From Pelomonas lactea (GTDB lineage: Bacteria > Pseudomonadota > Gammaproteobacteria > Burkholderiales > Burkholderiaceae_C), in contig NZ_JBIGHX010000002.1 of assembly GCF_043555885.1 (NCBI RefSeq), forward strand, positions 886,358 to 950,357: 64,000 nt of DNA, in the 5' to 3' direction. Both the position numbers and the translations under genes were made by a program. Below are positions 51,356-60,995 of this stretch, piece by piece (positions within the stretch are counted from its first letter, which is position 1; each line of letters opens with the position of its first letter). The notes under the pieces were generated by a model that saw only the letters and a program-made list of their open reading frames with translations, searched no databases and was not told where the DNA came from.

Positions 51356-52312
51356 TCAGGACGTCAGCAGGTTGCGCGCCAGGCGCAGCCCGAAGCGCGC
51401 ACGGCCGCGGTCCCAAGGCGTGAAGCGCGGCAGCTGGTAGCAGTCGGTGCCCGCACGCGCGGCGCCCCAGTGGGTGGACACGGCCGCGTCGAAGCCCAGC
51501 TCGCGCACCATGCCCGGATGCACGTCGGGCGCATAGTCCACGCCCGGCCGGCCATTCGGATAGGCGAACAGGGACACGCGCTCGCCCAGCGCCTGCTCCA
51601 GCCAGCGGCGGCCGCTGTCGATCTCGTCCGCGGCCTGCCGGGCCGACAAGGTCTTCAGGATGGGGTGGCTCACCGTGTGCGCGCCGACGACCATGCCCGC
51701 GCCGCGCAGGCTGCGCAGCTGGTCCGACGTCATCATCAGGTCGGTGGGCGGCTGCACCTCGGCCCGCTCGGCCAGCGCGTTGACGCGGGCCAGGCGCTCG
51801 TCCGGCGGCAGGTACTTGAGGTGGCCGATGAGGCGATGCAGCGTCTGCCGCCGCGTGGCGAGGTCGCCCAGGTCGAAGCGCCCGCCCTCCTCGTCGACGA
51901 CGCCGCGCAGGTCCAGCTGCGGCAGCTGCGTGCGCCGCACCGATTCGATGACGGTGTCGTTCCACATGCGGCCGCCGTCCAGGAAGCCGCTGGCGACGAA
52001 GAAGGCGCTGGACAGGCCGTGCCGCTGCAGCAGCGGCAGCGCCACGTCGTGGTTGTCGGCGTAGCCGTCATCGAAGGTGATGCAGGCCGCACGCGCCGGC
52101 AGGCTGCCGGCCTGCAAGCGCCGGATCGCGTCGTCCAGCGGCAGCACGTTGAACCAGGCGCCCAGCCAGCCCAGCACCTCGTCGAAACGCCGCGCATCCG
52201 GTTCGTCCGGGAACAGTGGGTCCACCGCCGCATGCACGCGATGGAAGATCAGCACGGTCAGCCGCGCGGCCGCGCCGGCCGGCGACAGCAGAGTCAAAGC
52301 AGTCTTCAGCAT
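51356..52312 (-). CDS. Polysaccharide deacetylase family protein
   Basis: 318 residues of the NodB/CE4 family. Metal-site motifs are CITFDDGYADN at ~77-87 and GAHTVSHP; VLIFHRV opens the domain. No signal peptide is evident. It would remove N-acetyl groups from the polymer or a lipid-linked intermediate. It is last in the minus operon, 7 nt after the O-glycosylation ligase. Confidence 0.92.
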   Translation of the reverse strand: MLKTALTLLSPAGAAARLTVLIFHRVHAAVDPLFPDEPDARRFDEVLGWLGAWFNVLPLDDAIRRLQAGSLPARAACITFDDGYADNHDVALPLLQRHGLSSAFFVASGFLDGGRMWNDTVIESVRRTQLPQLDLRGVVDEEGGRFDLGDLATRRQTLHRLIGHLKYLPPDERLARVNALAERAEVQPPTDLMMTSDQLRSLRGAGMVVGAHTVSHPILKTLSARQAADEIDSGRRWLEQALGERVSLFAYPNGRPGVDYAPDVHPGMVRELGFDAAVSTHWGAARAGTDCYQLPRFTPWDRGRARFGLRLARNLLTS

Positions 52313-52319
52313 GGTCTCT

Positions 52320-53633
52320 TCAGAGGCGCGGCACCGGCCTGCGCCTGAACCGGTCGGCGATGAAGGCCGGCAGCGGCACCAGCGGCCCGTCGGGCTCCGT
52401 CAGCCAGCGCTTGCCGTTCAGCCACCGGGAAGCACCCACGGCAAGAATCATCAGGTTGTAGGGCAGGTCCCAGTACGACAGGCTGAGGAAGGCGCCGCCC
52501 ACCGCAAAGCCGACCAAGCTGACCTGGATCATCCCGCCAAGGTCGGACACCCACTGCGTCTGCGGCTGCTTGCGCCCCTCCTTGAACGCCTTGCCGGCCG
52601 TGCCCCAGGTGTACAGGAACAACGTCAGGAAGATGCCCAGGCCGATGAACCCCAGTTCGCCCAGCACCATGAAATAGATGCTGTGCGCGGCATGCACGTC
52701 GTTGGGATTGGGCGCGTAGGCGGCGAAGATGCCGGCCTCGTAGATGTGGAAGCCGCCGCCGAAGAAGTTGGACTTGGCCAGGTTGAAGGCCATCCACCAT
52801 GCGTTGATGCGGCCCATGGCCGAGTCGTCTTCCTTGTAGTCCTTGATGGTGTCCATGCGGTTCCACCACTCGGCCGGCATGATGGACAGCAGCGCCAACC
52901 CGACGACGATGAAGCCGATGGCGCCGACCAGCCGGTTCTTGCCCCGCCACCACAGCACGGTGCCCATCGCCAGAATGGCCAGCAGCGCGCCGCGCGAATG
53001 GCTGCCCAGCGCGGCCAACGCCATGGAGATCATGCAGCCACTCATGATCAGCTGGGCCTTGCGGTTCTTCATCTGCATCTGCAGGAAGCGCATCAGCGGG
53101 ATGGTCACCACAATGGCCAGCGCCACCTCGTTGTTGCCCTCGATGTAGGTGTTGGTGGGCCCCCAGACGCGGTAGCTGCCGCCCGTTGCCAGCGTGAACA
53201 AACCGCCCTTCACGCCGTAGAAGCCGATGGAGATCACCAGCGTCCACACCAGCAGGATCAGGTGCCGCTTGCTGTGCAGCAGCACCATCGCCACCAGGAT
53301 CATCAGGTCGATCTTCATGACCCGGTTCCACAGCGGGTAGCTGGCGTCGAAGATCATCGAGAACGGCAGCACGATGGTCATCCACAGCATGAACAGCATC
53401 AGCGTCGCGTTCTCGCGGCACAGGAAGAACTCCTTGCCGGTCTTGGCGACGAACAGCCCCACCAGCGTGGAGCCACCCACCGCCGCCGCCACCGGCAGGC
53501 TCTGCAACTGCCAGCTCAGCGCGTGGGGGTTCATGATGCTCACCCACGTCCAGCCCAGGATGCCTATCCACGGCTTCCGGAACGCGCTGAGCACAAACCA
53601 CAGCAGCACGGCCGCGATCGCCAGGTCACGCAT
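52320..53633 (-). CDS. Putative O-glycosylation ligase, exosortase A system-associated
   Basis: 437 residues with about 10-12 transmembrane helices and a Wzy_C-type segment (NDVHAAHSIYFMVLGELGFIG) with the conserved His. It matches TIGR03097. It probably polymerises or ligates the glycan in the periplasm, the only polymerase-like gene in the window. ATG 53633 overlaps the upstream stop by 8 nt. Confidence 0.93.
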   Translation of the reverse strand: MRDLAIAAVLLWFVLSAFRKPWIGILGWTWVSIMNPHALSWQLQSLPVAAAVGGSTLVGLFVAKTGKEFFLCRENATLMLFMLWMTIVLPFSMIFDASYPLWNRVMKIDLMILVAMVLLHSKRHLILLVWTLVISIGFYGVKGGLFTLATGGSYRVWGPTNTYIEGNNEVALAIVVTIPLMRFLQMQMKNRKAQLIMSGCMISMALAALGSHSRGALLAILAMGTVLWWRGKNRLVGAIGFIVVGLALLSIMPAEWWNRMDTIKDYKEDDSAMGRINAWWMAFNLAKSNFFGGGFHIYEAGIFAAYAPNPNDVHAAHSIYFMVLGELGFIGLGIFLTLFLYTWGTAGKAFKEGRKQPQTQWVSDLGGMIQVSLVGFAVGGAFLSLSYWDLPYNLMILAVGASRWLNGKRWLTEPDGPLVPLPAFIADRFRRRPVPRL

Positions 53634-54828
53634 GATTCACCTTCTCCGTCATCGACCGCATCAGGGCTGCCAGCCTCGCTGTCGACTGCTCCCAGGAATA
53701 GGCCTCGGCCACACGCCGCGGCGCTGAAGCATCAGCGGGGCGACGCAGCACCGCGTCGATGGCCCGCGCCAGCGCCGCCGGGCTGCGCTCGTCCAGCAGC
53801 AGGCCGGCGTCGGGCTGCCCGCCCAGCACCTCCGGGATGCCGCCGACCGCCGTCGCCACCACCGGCGTGCCGCAGGCCAGCGCCTCCAGCATCACGTTGG
53901 GCAGGCCCTCGCGGCTGGACGGCAGCGCGAACAGGTCCGCCGCGCCGTACCAGTGCGGCAGGTCAGCGTTCGGCACGGCGCCCAGCAGGCGAACGCGTGC
54001 CTGCAGGCCATGCTGGTGCATGAGCTGCTGCAGCCGCTCGCGCTCCGGCCCTTCGCCCGCGATGACGAGCTGCAGCGTCGGCCACGCCTGGGTCAGCCGC
54101 GCCACCGCGTCGATGAGCAGCGCATGGCCCTTCAGCTCGAACAGGTTGCCCACGCTCAGCACCACCGGCGCGTCAAGCGGCAGCCCCAGGCGGGCCCGCG
54201 CCGCGGCGGCGTCCTGCACGGCGAAGCGAGCAAGGTCGACGCCGTTGCGGATGACGTGCAGCTTGTCCGGCGGCACGCCCCAGCCACTCAGCACGTCCAC
54301 CAGCGCCTGGCTGACGCCCACGCAGGCCTGGGCCTGCGCACAGGCGTCCAGCATGCGGCGGCGGGCACGTTCGTCCCGCCCGATGAGGTTCAGGTCAGAC
54401 CCGCGCGCCGTGATGACCAGCGGCTTGCCGAAGCGCCGCGCCAGCATCGCCGCGGCCACGCCGTCCGGGTAGAAGTAGTGCGCGTCGATGACGTCGAACT
54501 GGCAGCCGCTGCGCGCGATCCACGCCGCCGCAGCGCGCGCCATCGCGTCGGGCTGCCGGTGCATGCCGATCTTGGGCAGCATCAGGTAGCGCGGATGCGC
54601 CACCGGCTGGCCCTGCCAGTCCTCGGCCTCCGGGGTGCGGGCCCAGGCCGCGTACTCGCCGAAGCTCGCCGACGTGAACGGGAACCACGGCACCGGCGCC
54701 AGCACCTGCGCATCGAAGCCATGCCGGGCACGCAGCTCGCGCAGCCGCGCCGCGACGAACAAGCCGTGCTGCGGCCGCGCGCTGCTCGGGTAGAGCGACG
54801 AGAAGGTCAGCAGCTTCGGCAGCGTCAC
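53626..54828 (-). CDS. Glycosyltransferase family 4
   Basis: 400 residues with GT-B fold: FSSLYPSSARPQHGLFVAARL at the start, VIDAHYFYPDGVAAAMLARR, ARGSDLNLIGRDERARR, IRNGVDLARF, LSVGNLFELKGHALLIDAVA, and SSREGLPNVMLEALACGTPVV (GT4 E-x7-E donor region). Starts GTG 54828, overlapping the upstream gene's stop. Confidence 0.92.
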   Translation of the reverse strand: MTLPKLLTFSSLYPSSARPQHGLFVAARLRELRARHGFDAQVLAPVPWFPFTSASFGEYAAWARTPEAEDWQGQPVAHPRYLMLPKIGMHRQPDAMARAAAAWIARSGCQFDVIDAHYFYPDGVAAAMLARRFGKPLVITARGSDLNLIGRDERARRRMLDACAQAQACVGVSQALVDVLSGWGVPPDKLHVIRNGVDLARFAVQDAAAARARLGLPLDAPVVLSVGNLFELKGHALLIDAVARLTQAWPTLQLVIAGEGPERERLQQLMHQHGLQARVRLLGAVPNADLPHWYGAADLFALPSSREGLPNVMLEALACGTPVVATAVGGIPEVLGGQPDAGLLLDERSPAALARAIDAVLRRPADASAPRRVAEAYSWEQSTARLAALMRSMTEKVNHA

Positions 54829-56045
54829 GCCTGCTCCACGGCCGCGGCAGCTTCCAGCAGGATGCGGCCGAACACGTCGGCCGCGACGCGATGGCCGAAG
54901 CGGTCCTCGACCAGCTCGCGCGCCGCGCGCGACAGCTTCAGCCGCAGCGCGCCGTCGGCGATCAGCCGGCAGGTCGCGCTGGCCAGTTCGTCGGCGCCGT
55001 CGGCGCGCAGGAAGTGCGTGCCATGGTCCACGTCCAGGCCTTCGATGCCGATGGTCGTCGACACGACCGGCAGGCCCATGGCCATCGCCTCGAAGGCCTT
55101 GATGCGCGTGCCGCCACCCACCCGCAGCGGGATGACGAAGGCCTGCGCGTCGCGGGCATGGTCGCGCACGTCGTCGACAAAACCGGTGAAGCTGACGCCC
55201 GGCACCTGGCGCTGCACCAATGCCGCCGGCGGGTTCTTGCCGACGACGCGCAGCTGCGCATTGGGCACCTGGGCGCGCACGCGCGGCCAGACGTCCTCGA
55301 TGTAGAAGCGGATGCCGTCGACGTTGGCTTCCCAGTCCATGGAGCCCGTGAAGACGACCACCGGCGCGCCGTCCGCGGGCGCCTGCCAGGAAAAGAAGTC
55401 GAGGTCCACGCCGGTCGGGATGGCGCGTGCCGTCGCGAGGCCGTCGGCCGCGAACTTCTTCGCGTCGCGTTCGGACACGGCGACGACGCGCGTGAAGCGT
55501 GCCAGCGCCTCGCGCTCGAACCGCCGCATCTTGGCCGCCTGCGAGGCCCACAGCCAGCGCAGCGGCGCGCTCGCGGCCGTCTTCGCATGGCGCTCGAAGA
55601 TCTCGGCCTCCACGTTGTGCGTGAAGCAGACCGTGGCGCCCTGCAGCTGCGCGGGGCGCAACACGGCGGCGTGGACGAAGTCGAACACGACCACGTCGAA
55701 GGTCTCGTCGGCCAGCAGCCGCTCCACGGCCGCCACGGCGGCCGGCGTGCGGTCGGACACCACGTTGATGGGCAGGGCCGACAGGAGGTCCGGCGCGCGC
55801 CGCCAGCGCGGGCGCGGCGGGCTGGGCGCCCAGCCGATGAAGCGGTGGCACTGCTTGTCCAGCTCGCCCCGCCAGTCGCGCTGCTGCTGCGGCGTGGCCG
55901 GCGACAGCAGCGTGATGTCGAACCGGCCGCTCTCCTTCAGGCCGCGCAGGATGTTGCCCGTGCGGATCTTGCCGCCCGCATCGGCCGGGAACAGGAAGAC
56001 CGGCGAGATGAAGGCGAGCTTCAGGCGGCGCTCCGGCTGGCTCAC
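54825..56045 (-). CDS. TIGR03087 family PEP-CTERM/XrtA-system glycosyltransferase
   Basis: 406 residues, matching the XrtA-associated TIGR03087 group: LKLAFISPVFLFPADAGGKIRTG, FVFDFVH-like VVVFDFVHAAVLRP, VFTGSMDWEANVDGI, VIPLRVGGGTRIKAFEAMAMGLPVVST. It starts at GTG 56045 overlapping the AlgD-like gene's stop by 4 nt. Confidence 0.92.
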   Translation of the reverse strand: MSQPERRLKLAFISPVFLFPADAGGKIRTGNILRGLKESGRFDITLLSPATPQQQRDWRGELDKQCHRFIGWAPSPPRPRWRRAPDLLSALPINVVSDRTPAAVAAVERLLADETFDVVVFDFVHAAVLRPAQLQGATVCFTHNVEAEIFERHAKTAASAPLRWLWASQAAKMRRFEREALARFTRVVAVSERDAKKFAADGLATARAIPTGVDLDFFSWQAPADGAPVVVFTGSMDWEANVDGIRFYIEDVWPRVRAQVPNAQLRVVGKNPPAALVQRQVPGVSFTGFVDDVRDHARDAQAFVIPLRVGGGTRIKAFEAMAMGLPVVSTTIGIEGLDVDHGTHFLRADGADELASATCRLIADGALRLKLSRAARELVEDRFGHRVAADVFGRILLEAAAAVEQA

Positions 56046-57358
56046 CAGCAGATGCCCTCGTACTCGGCAAACCCCGCGTCGCGCAGGTCGGCGTAGCCAT
56101 TCAGGTCCACCACGCGCGCGCCCTTGGCCAGCGCGATGATGCGCTGGCGCGTCTCGGCATCCGCATGGCCCACGACGACGATCTCGGCCCGCGCCAGCAC
56201 CGCATCGGGCGTCTCGTGCAACAGCTTGTCGAGGTGGGGGATCTCGCGGTCGATGTATTCCTTGTTCTTGCCCAGCAGCCGCGCGATCTTGACGAACTTG
56301 TCGTAGATGGCGAGATCGAAGCCCTTGCCGAGCAGCTTCTCGGCCAGCACCACCAGCGGCGAGTCACGCAGGTCGTCGGTGCCGGGCTTGAAGGCCAGGC
56401 CGAACAGCGCGACGGGCTTGCGGCCGTTGGCGGCGATGAGGTCGTAGGCACGGCCGATGTGGGCGTCGTTGCTGGTCAGCAGCGAGCCCAGCACGGGGAT
56501 GTCCACGCCTTGCTCGCGGGCGATGGTCAGGAAGCCCTTGACCTCCTTGGGCAGGCAGGAGCCGCCGAAGGCGAAACCGGGGCGCAGGTAGGCCTTGGAG
56601 ATGTTGAGCTGCTTGTCCTCGCAGAACAGCGCCAGCACGTCGCGCGAGTCCAGGCCCGCTTCCTTCAGCACGGCACCGGCCTCGTTGGCGAAGACGATCT
56701 TCAGCGCGTGGAAGACGTTGCACAGGTACTTGACCGACTCGGCCACGCCGACGTCGGCCGCGACGAAGCTGCCGGGCACGCCGGTGTACAGGCGCTTCAT
56801 GACCTCGACGCCGACCTCGTCCAGGCTGCCGACGATGGTCTGCGGCGGGTTGTGGAAGTCGGCCACCGACGAGCCTTCGCGCAGAAACTCGGGGTTGAAC
56901 ACCAGCGACAGCCGGTCGCCGATCCGGCGGCCGGCGGCCTTCTCCAGCAGCGGCGCGATGCGCGCCCGCGTGGTGCCGGGCGCCACGGTGCTGCGGATGA
57001 CCAACGTGTGATGGCCGTCCTTCTTGGCGATCTCGGCGCCGATCTGGCCGACGACGGCGTCCAGCGCCGTCAGGTCGGGCATGTAGTTGGGCAGTGACGG
57101 CGTGGCCACCGAGATCAGCGAGATTTCGGTGCCCTGCACGGCGGCGGCCACGTCGTTCGTCGCCGTCAGCTTGCCGGCCTTGACGGCGGCGCCGATCAGC
57201 TCCTCGATGCCCTCCTCCACCACGGGCGACTGGCCCGACGCGATCAGCTGGACCTTCAGCGGGTTGATGTCCACGCCGATCACCTCGTGGCCCAACTCGG
57301 GCAGGCAGGCGCATGACACGGCGCCCACATAGCCCAGGCCGAAAACGGAAACCTTCAT
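56042..57358 (-). CDS. Nucleotide-sugar dehydrogenase, GDP-mannose 6-dehydrogenase (AlgD)-like
   Basis: 438 residues. NAD site VSVFGLGYVGAVSCACL; catalytic Cys in FAFGGSCLPKEV; the FKPGTDDLRDSPLV segment, NKEYIDREIPHL and the ending AEGICW are closer to AlgD than to UDP-glucose dehydrogenase. It should give a sugar acid, probably GDP-mannuronate. 19 nt follow the amidotransferase stop; GACAA is upstream of ATG. Confidence 0.9.
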   Translation of the reverse strand: MKVSVFGLGYVGAVSCACLPELGHEVIGVDINPLKVQLIASGQSPVVEEGIEELIGAAVKAGKLTATNDVAAAVQGTEISLISVATPSLPNYMPDLTALDAVVGQIGAEIAKKDGHHTLVIRSTVAPGTTRARIAPLLEKAAGRRIGDRLSLVFNPEFLREGSSVADFHNPPQTIVGSLDEVGVEVMKRLYTGVPGSFVAADVGVAESVKYLCNVFHALKIVFANEAGAVLKEAGLDSRDVLALFCEDKQLNISKAYLRPGFAFGGSCLPKEVKGFLTIAREQGVDIPVLGSLLTSNDAHIGRAYDLIAANGRKPVALFGLAFKPGTDDLRDSPLVVLAEKLLGKGFDLAIYDKFVKIARLLGKNKEYIDREIPHLDKLLHETPDAVLARAEIVVVGHADAETRQRIIALAKGARVVDLNGYADLRDAGFAEYEGICW

Positions 57359-57377
57359 CTTGTTGTCCTTGTCGAAA

Positions 57378-59297
57378 TCAGGCGGCGGCGCGAGCCGTGG
57401 CGGTGCCCAGGCCCGCGTTGCGCAGGAAGGCGTCGAACATCAGCAGCGCCCACAGCGGCTGTGCGTGATCCAGCTGCCCGCGCTCGTGCTGGTCCAGCAG
57501 GCGAGCGATGGTGGCGGGTTCGAACCAGCCGGTCTGCGCCAGCGCGCCGTGCTGCAGCGCCTGGCGGGTCTTGTCGCGCAGCGGGCCGCGCAGCCAGCGC
57601 GCCAGCGGCACGGCGAATCCCATCTTGGGCCGGTACAGCACATCATGCGGCAGCATGGGCTCCAGCGCCTTCTTGAAGATGTACTTGCCCTCCTGGCCAC
57701 GCAGCTTGAGCTGCGAGGGCAGCGTCGCGATCCACTCCACGAGGTGGTGGTCCATCAGCGGCTCGCGCACCTCCAGGCTGTGGGCCATGCTGGCGCGGTC
57801 GACCTTGGTGTTGATGTCACCGGGCAGGTAGGTGTGGATGTCGAGATACTGGATCAGCGCCAGCGGGTCGTCGGTCTCGGCGCGGCGGGCATGGTGGTGG
57901 AACACCTCGCTGGCATGCCAGCCCTGCAGGTCGCGCTTGAAGCCGTCGCTGAACAGGGCCTGCCTCAGCGGGTCGCGCACCAGGCCCATGGTGTTGAAGT
58001 AGGCGTCCACCGAGTTGCGCGCGATGGCCTGGAAGGTGGTCTTGGCGCGGAACACGCGCGGCGCCCAGTCGGCCTTGGGGTAGATCCGGGCCAGCGGCCC
58101 GAACACGCCGCGGCGCAGCGCCAGCGGGAAGGCGCTGCGCATGCGCTCTTCCATCATGTGCATCTTGTAGCGGCGGTAGCCGCCCAGGCTCTCGTCGCCG
58201 CCGTCGCCGGACAGCGCCACGGTCACGTGCTTGCGGGCCAGCTCGCAGACGCGGTAGGTCGGGATGGCGGACGAGTCGGCATAGGGCTCGTCGTAGAGGT
58301 GGGCCAGCAGGTCCACCAGGCCGAAGTCGTCGCTGTTGACCGTCTCGACGCGGTGGTTGGTGCGGTAGCGGTCCGCCACCATCTGTGCGAACTCGGTCTC
58401 GTTGAACTTGGGGTCGTCGAAGCCGATGGAGCAGGTGTTGACGGGCTGGTCATCCAGCTGCGCCATGGCCGCGACGACGGCGCTGGAGTCGACACCGCCC
58501 GACAGGAAGGCGCCCAGCGGCACCTCGGCCTTCAGCCGCAGCTTGACGGACTCGGTCAGGCGGCGGCGCAGTTCCTCCGCGGCCTCCTCCTCGCCGATCT
58601 TCGCGTCCAGCGTGAAGCGCACGTCCCAGTAGCGCTGCGGTTCGCCCAGCGGCTGGCCGCGCTTGACGAGCAGGCGATGGCCGGGTGCGAGCTTCTGCGC
58701 GTGGCGGTAGATGGTCCACGGGTCGGGCACGTAGCCCAACGCGAAATACGCCTCGACGGCACGCGGGTCGATCTCCTGGCGCAGGCCACCGTGGGCCATC
58801 AGGCTCTTGAGCTCCGAGCCGAACAGCAGCCAGCCATCCTCGGTCATCGCGTAGTGCAGCGGCTTCACGCCCAGCCGGTCGCGCGCCATGAACAGGCAGT
58901 CGCGGCGGCGGTCGTGGACCATGAAAGCAAACATGCCGCGCAGGTGGTGCACGCAATCCTCGCCCCAGTGCTCCCAGGCGCGCACGATGGCCTCGGAGTC
59001 GCTCTTGGTGCGGAACACGTAGCCGTGGCCGCGCAGCTCGTCCATCAGCTCCAGGTAGTTGTAGACCTCGCCGTTGAAGACCAGCGCCACCGACTTGTCG
59101 TCGTTGAAGATGGGCTGCTGGCCGGTCGCGATGTCGATGACCGACAGGCGCCGGTGGCCGAAGCCCACGCCGGGCTCGATGTGCAGGTCACCCTCGTCCG
59201 GGCCCCGATGGTGCTGGGACTCGTTCATCCGGTGCAGGCGCTCGCGCTCGGGCAGACGCTGGCCGCGGGTGTCGAAGAGTCCGGTGATGCCGCACAT
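57378..59297 (-). CDS. asnB: XrtA/PEP-CTERM system amidotransferase (asparagine synthetase B family)
   Basis: 639 residues with both domains: N-terminal glutaminase starting MCGITGLF with nucleophile Cys2 and NESQHHRGPDEG, VFNGEVYNY; C-terminal synthetase with FLSGGVDSSAVVAAM and SGDGGDESLGGYRRY. It matches TIGR03108, confined to XrtA loci, and is probably used for an amide group on a sugar acid. It begins the minus-strand operon, divergent from gtrA. Confidence 0.95.
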   Translation of the reverse strand: MCGITGLFDTRGQRLPERERLHRMNESQHHRGPDEGDLHIEPGVGFGHRRLSVIDIATGQQPIFNDDKSVALVFNGEVYNYLELMDELRGHGYVFRTKSDSEAIVRAWEHWGEDCVHHLRGMFAFMVHDRRRDCLFMARDRLGVKPLHYAMTEDGWLLFGSELKSLMAHGGLRQEIDPRAVEAYFALGYVPDPWTIYRHAQKLAPGHRLLVKRGQPLGEPQRYWDVRFTLDAKIGEEEAAEELRRRLTESVKLRLKAEVPLGAFLSGGVDSSAVVAAMAQLDDQPVNTCSIGFDDPKFNETEFAQMVADRYRTNHRVETVNSDDFGLVDLLAHLYDEPYADSSAIPTYRVCELARKHVTVALSGDGGDESLGGYRRYKMHMMEERMRSAFPLALRRGVFGPLARIYPKADWAPRVFRAKTTFQAIARNSVDAYFNTMGLVRDPLRQALFSDGFKRDLQGWHASEVFHHHARRAETDDPLALIQYLDIHTYLPGDINTKVDRASMAHSLEVREPLMDHHLVEWIATLPSQLKLRGQEGKYIFKKALEPMLPHDVLYRPKMGFAVPLARWLRGPLRDKTRQALQHGALAQTGWFEPATIARLLDQHERGQLDHAQPLWALLMFDAFLRNAGLGTATARAAA

Positions 59298-59525
59298 GCG
59301 TTGGAACCTGGTTCAACCGATCAATGGGATGGCCGCGCGGGGCTGCGCGGTAAACGGTGGATTCTTACCGAGCTTGATGACGCCACCGGCCAATGAGGCC
59401 GCCATGCGTGACAACGCGCACGTCAGCCCCCCCGTGCAGGGGATGCCGCCTCCCCCGCCGGGCCACCCGGCGCACCGCCACCGCCGATACTGCGGCGCCC
59501 CCGGTTTTCTGCCGTTCCGAGCCCC

Positions 59526-59909
59526 GTGTTGTTCCGCCAGCTTCTGTCCTTCCTGTCCGTCGGCGCGCTTGCCACCGCGCTGCAGTACGTGCTGACCCTG
59601 GCCATGGTGCTGGCCGGCGGCATCGCGTTGGTGCCGGCGTCGACCGCGGCCTTCCTGATCAGCGCCGCGTTCAACTACTGGGCCAACGCCCGGCTGACCT
59701 TCGCGCGCCAGGGCGGACCGGTGGGTGACCGCAGCCAGCAGCTGCGCTTCCTCGTGATGGTGGCGCTGGGCTGCGCGCTCAACGCGGTGCTGCTGCAACT
59801 GGCGCTGGGCGTGGGCCTGCACGGCGTGGCGAGCCAGTTGCTGGCCACCGCCGGCGTGCTGGCGAGCAATTTCGCCCTCAGCCGGCTCTGGGTGTTCCGC
59901 AGGCGCTGA
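59526..59909 (+). CDS. GtrA family membrane protein
   Basis: 127 residues with four transmembrane helices (LLSFLSVGALATALQYVLTLA at the start; FNYWANARLTFA and NFALSRLWVFRRR as the usual motifs). GtrA proteins are thought to flip undecaprenyl-phosphate sugar. It starts GTG 59526 and precedes a DPM-like GT2 gene. Confidence 0.92.
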   Translation: MLFRQLLSFLSVGALATALQYVLTLAMVLAGGIALVPASTAAFLISAAFNYWANARLTFARQGGPVGDRSQQLRFLVMVALGCALNAVLLQLALGVGLHGVASQLLATAGVLASNFALSRLWVFRRR

Positions 59910-59928
59910 CACTGACCACAAGGCCTCC

Positions 59929-60993
59929 ATGCAACTGATCGATCCCACCGCCTTCGCCCCGGCCAGCTGGCTCGGCGACACCGCGCCCGTCGTCAACTTC
60001 GTGCTGCCATGCTTCAACGAGCAGGCCGTGCTGCGCGAGACGGCACATCGGCTGGGCCAGTTGCTGGACGAGCTGAAAAGCCTGGGCCTCATCGCACCGG
60101 CCAGCTCCGCCTACTACATCGACGACGGCAGCCGCGACGGCACCTGGGCGCTCATCGAGACGCTGGGCCGCGAGCGCCCCGACGCCTGCGGCATCAAGCT
60201 CAGCCGCAACCGCGGCCACCAGAACGCGCTGCTGTGCGGCCTGATGTCGGTGGGAGGCGACGCGCTCATCAGCCTGGACGCCGACCTTCAGGACGACCTG
60301 TCCATCATCCCCGCCATGATCCGCGCGTTCCGCAACGGCGACGAACTCGTCTACGCGGTGCGCCGCCGGCGCGACACCGACACCTTCTTCAAGCGCTTCA
60401 CCGCCGAGGGCTACTACAAGGTGCTGGCGGCCATGGGTGTGGAGGTCGTCTTCAATCACGCCGACTACCGGCTGATGGGGCGCCGGCCGCTGGAAGCGCT
60501 GCGCCACTACCGGGAGACCCACCTGTTCCTGCGCGGCATGATCCCCCAGCTGGGCTATCGCAGCAGCGTCGTGGAGTTCGACCGCGCCGAGCGCTTCGCC
60601 GGCGAATCCAAGTACCCGCTGTCCAAGATGCTGAGCCTGGCCTGGCGCGGTGTCACGTCGTTCTCGGCGGCGCCGCTGCGGGCCATCACCGGCCTGGGGG
60701 GCGTGGTGTCGCTGATCAGTGTGGGACTGGGCCTGTGGGCGCTGTTCATCCGGCTGTTCACCGACGTGGCCCTGCCCGGCTGGGCGTCCACGGTCATCCC
60801 GATGTATCTGCTGGGCGGCATCCAGCTGCTCAGCCTGGGCGTCATCGGCGAGTACCTCGCCAAGATCTACGAGGCCAGCAAGGAACGGCCGCGTTTCCAT
60901 GTCGAAGCCATCACCGGCGCCTGGCAGGCCGGTGCGCCGGCGCAGCCTGCGCCGCGCGTGGCGGAGCACGCCGGCACCACGCAGGGACGCTGA
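59929..60993 (+). CDS. Glycosyltransferase family 2, GtrB/ArnC-like (dolichyl-P-mannose synthase type)
   Basis: 354 residues. GT-A domain (FVLPCFNEQAVLRETAHRLG, YYIDDGSRDGTW, NRGHQNALLCGL, SLDADLQDD with the DxD) is followed by two C-terminal transmembrane helices (~235-310). It would make an undecaprenyl-phosphate sugar, which GtrA flips. ATG 59929, 19 nt after gtrA. Confidence 0.94.
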   Translation: MQLIDPTAFAPASWLGDTAPVVNFVLPCFNEQAVLRETAHRLGQLLDELKSLGLIAPASSAYYIDDGSRDGTWALIETLGRERPDACGIKLSRNRGHQNALLCGLMSVGGDALISLDADLQDDLSIIPAMIRAFRNGDELVYAVRRRRDTDTFFKRFTAEGYYKVLAAMGVEVVFNHADYRLMGRRPLEALRHYRETHLFLRGMIPQLGYRSSVVEFDRAERFAGESKYPLSKMLSLAWRGVTSFSAAPLRAITGLGGVVSLISVGLGLWALFIRLFTDVALPGWASTVIPMYLLGGIQLLSLGVIGEYLAKIYEASKERPRFHVEAITGAWQAGAPAQPAPRVAEHAGTTQGR

Positions 60994-60995
60994 CG

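Noticed and set aside
59298..59525. Small ORF in the gap before gtrA
   Set aside because: ATGs are present, but the reading is Pro/His/Arg-rich low-complexity without ribosome binding site or domain. The gap is better seen as the divergent promoter region of asnB and gtrA, in which I could not identify a specific promoter.
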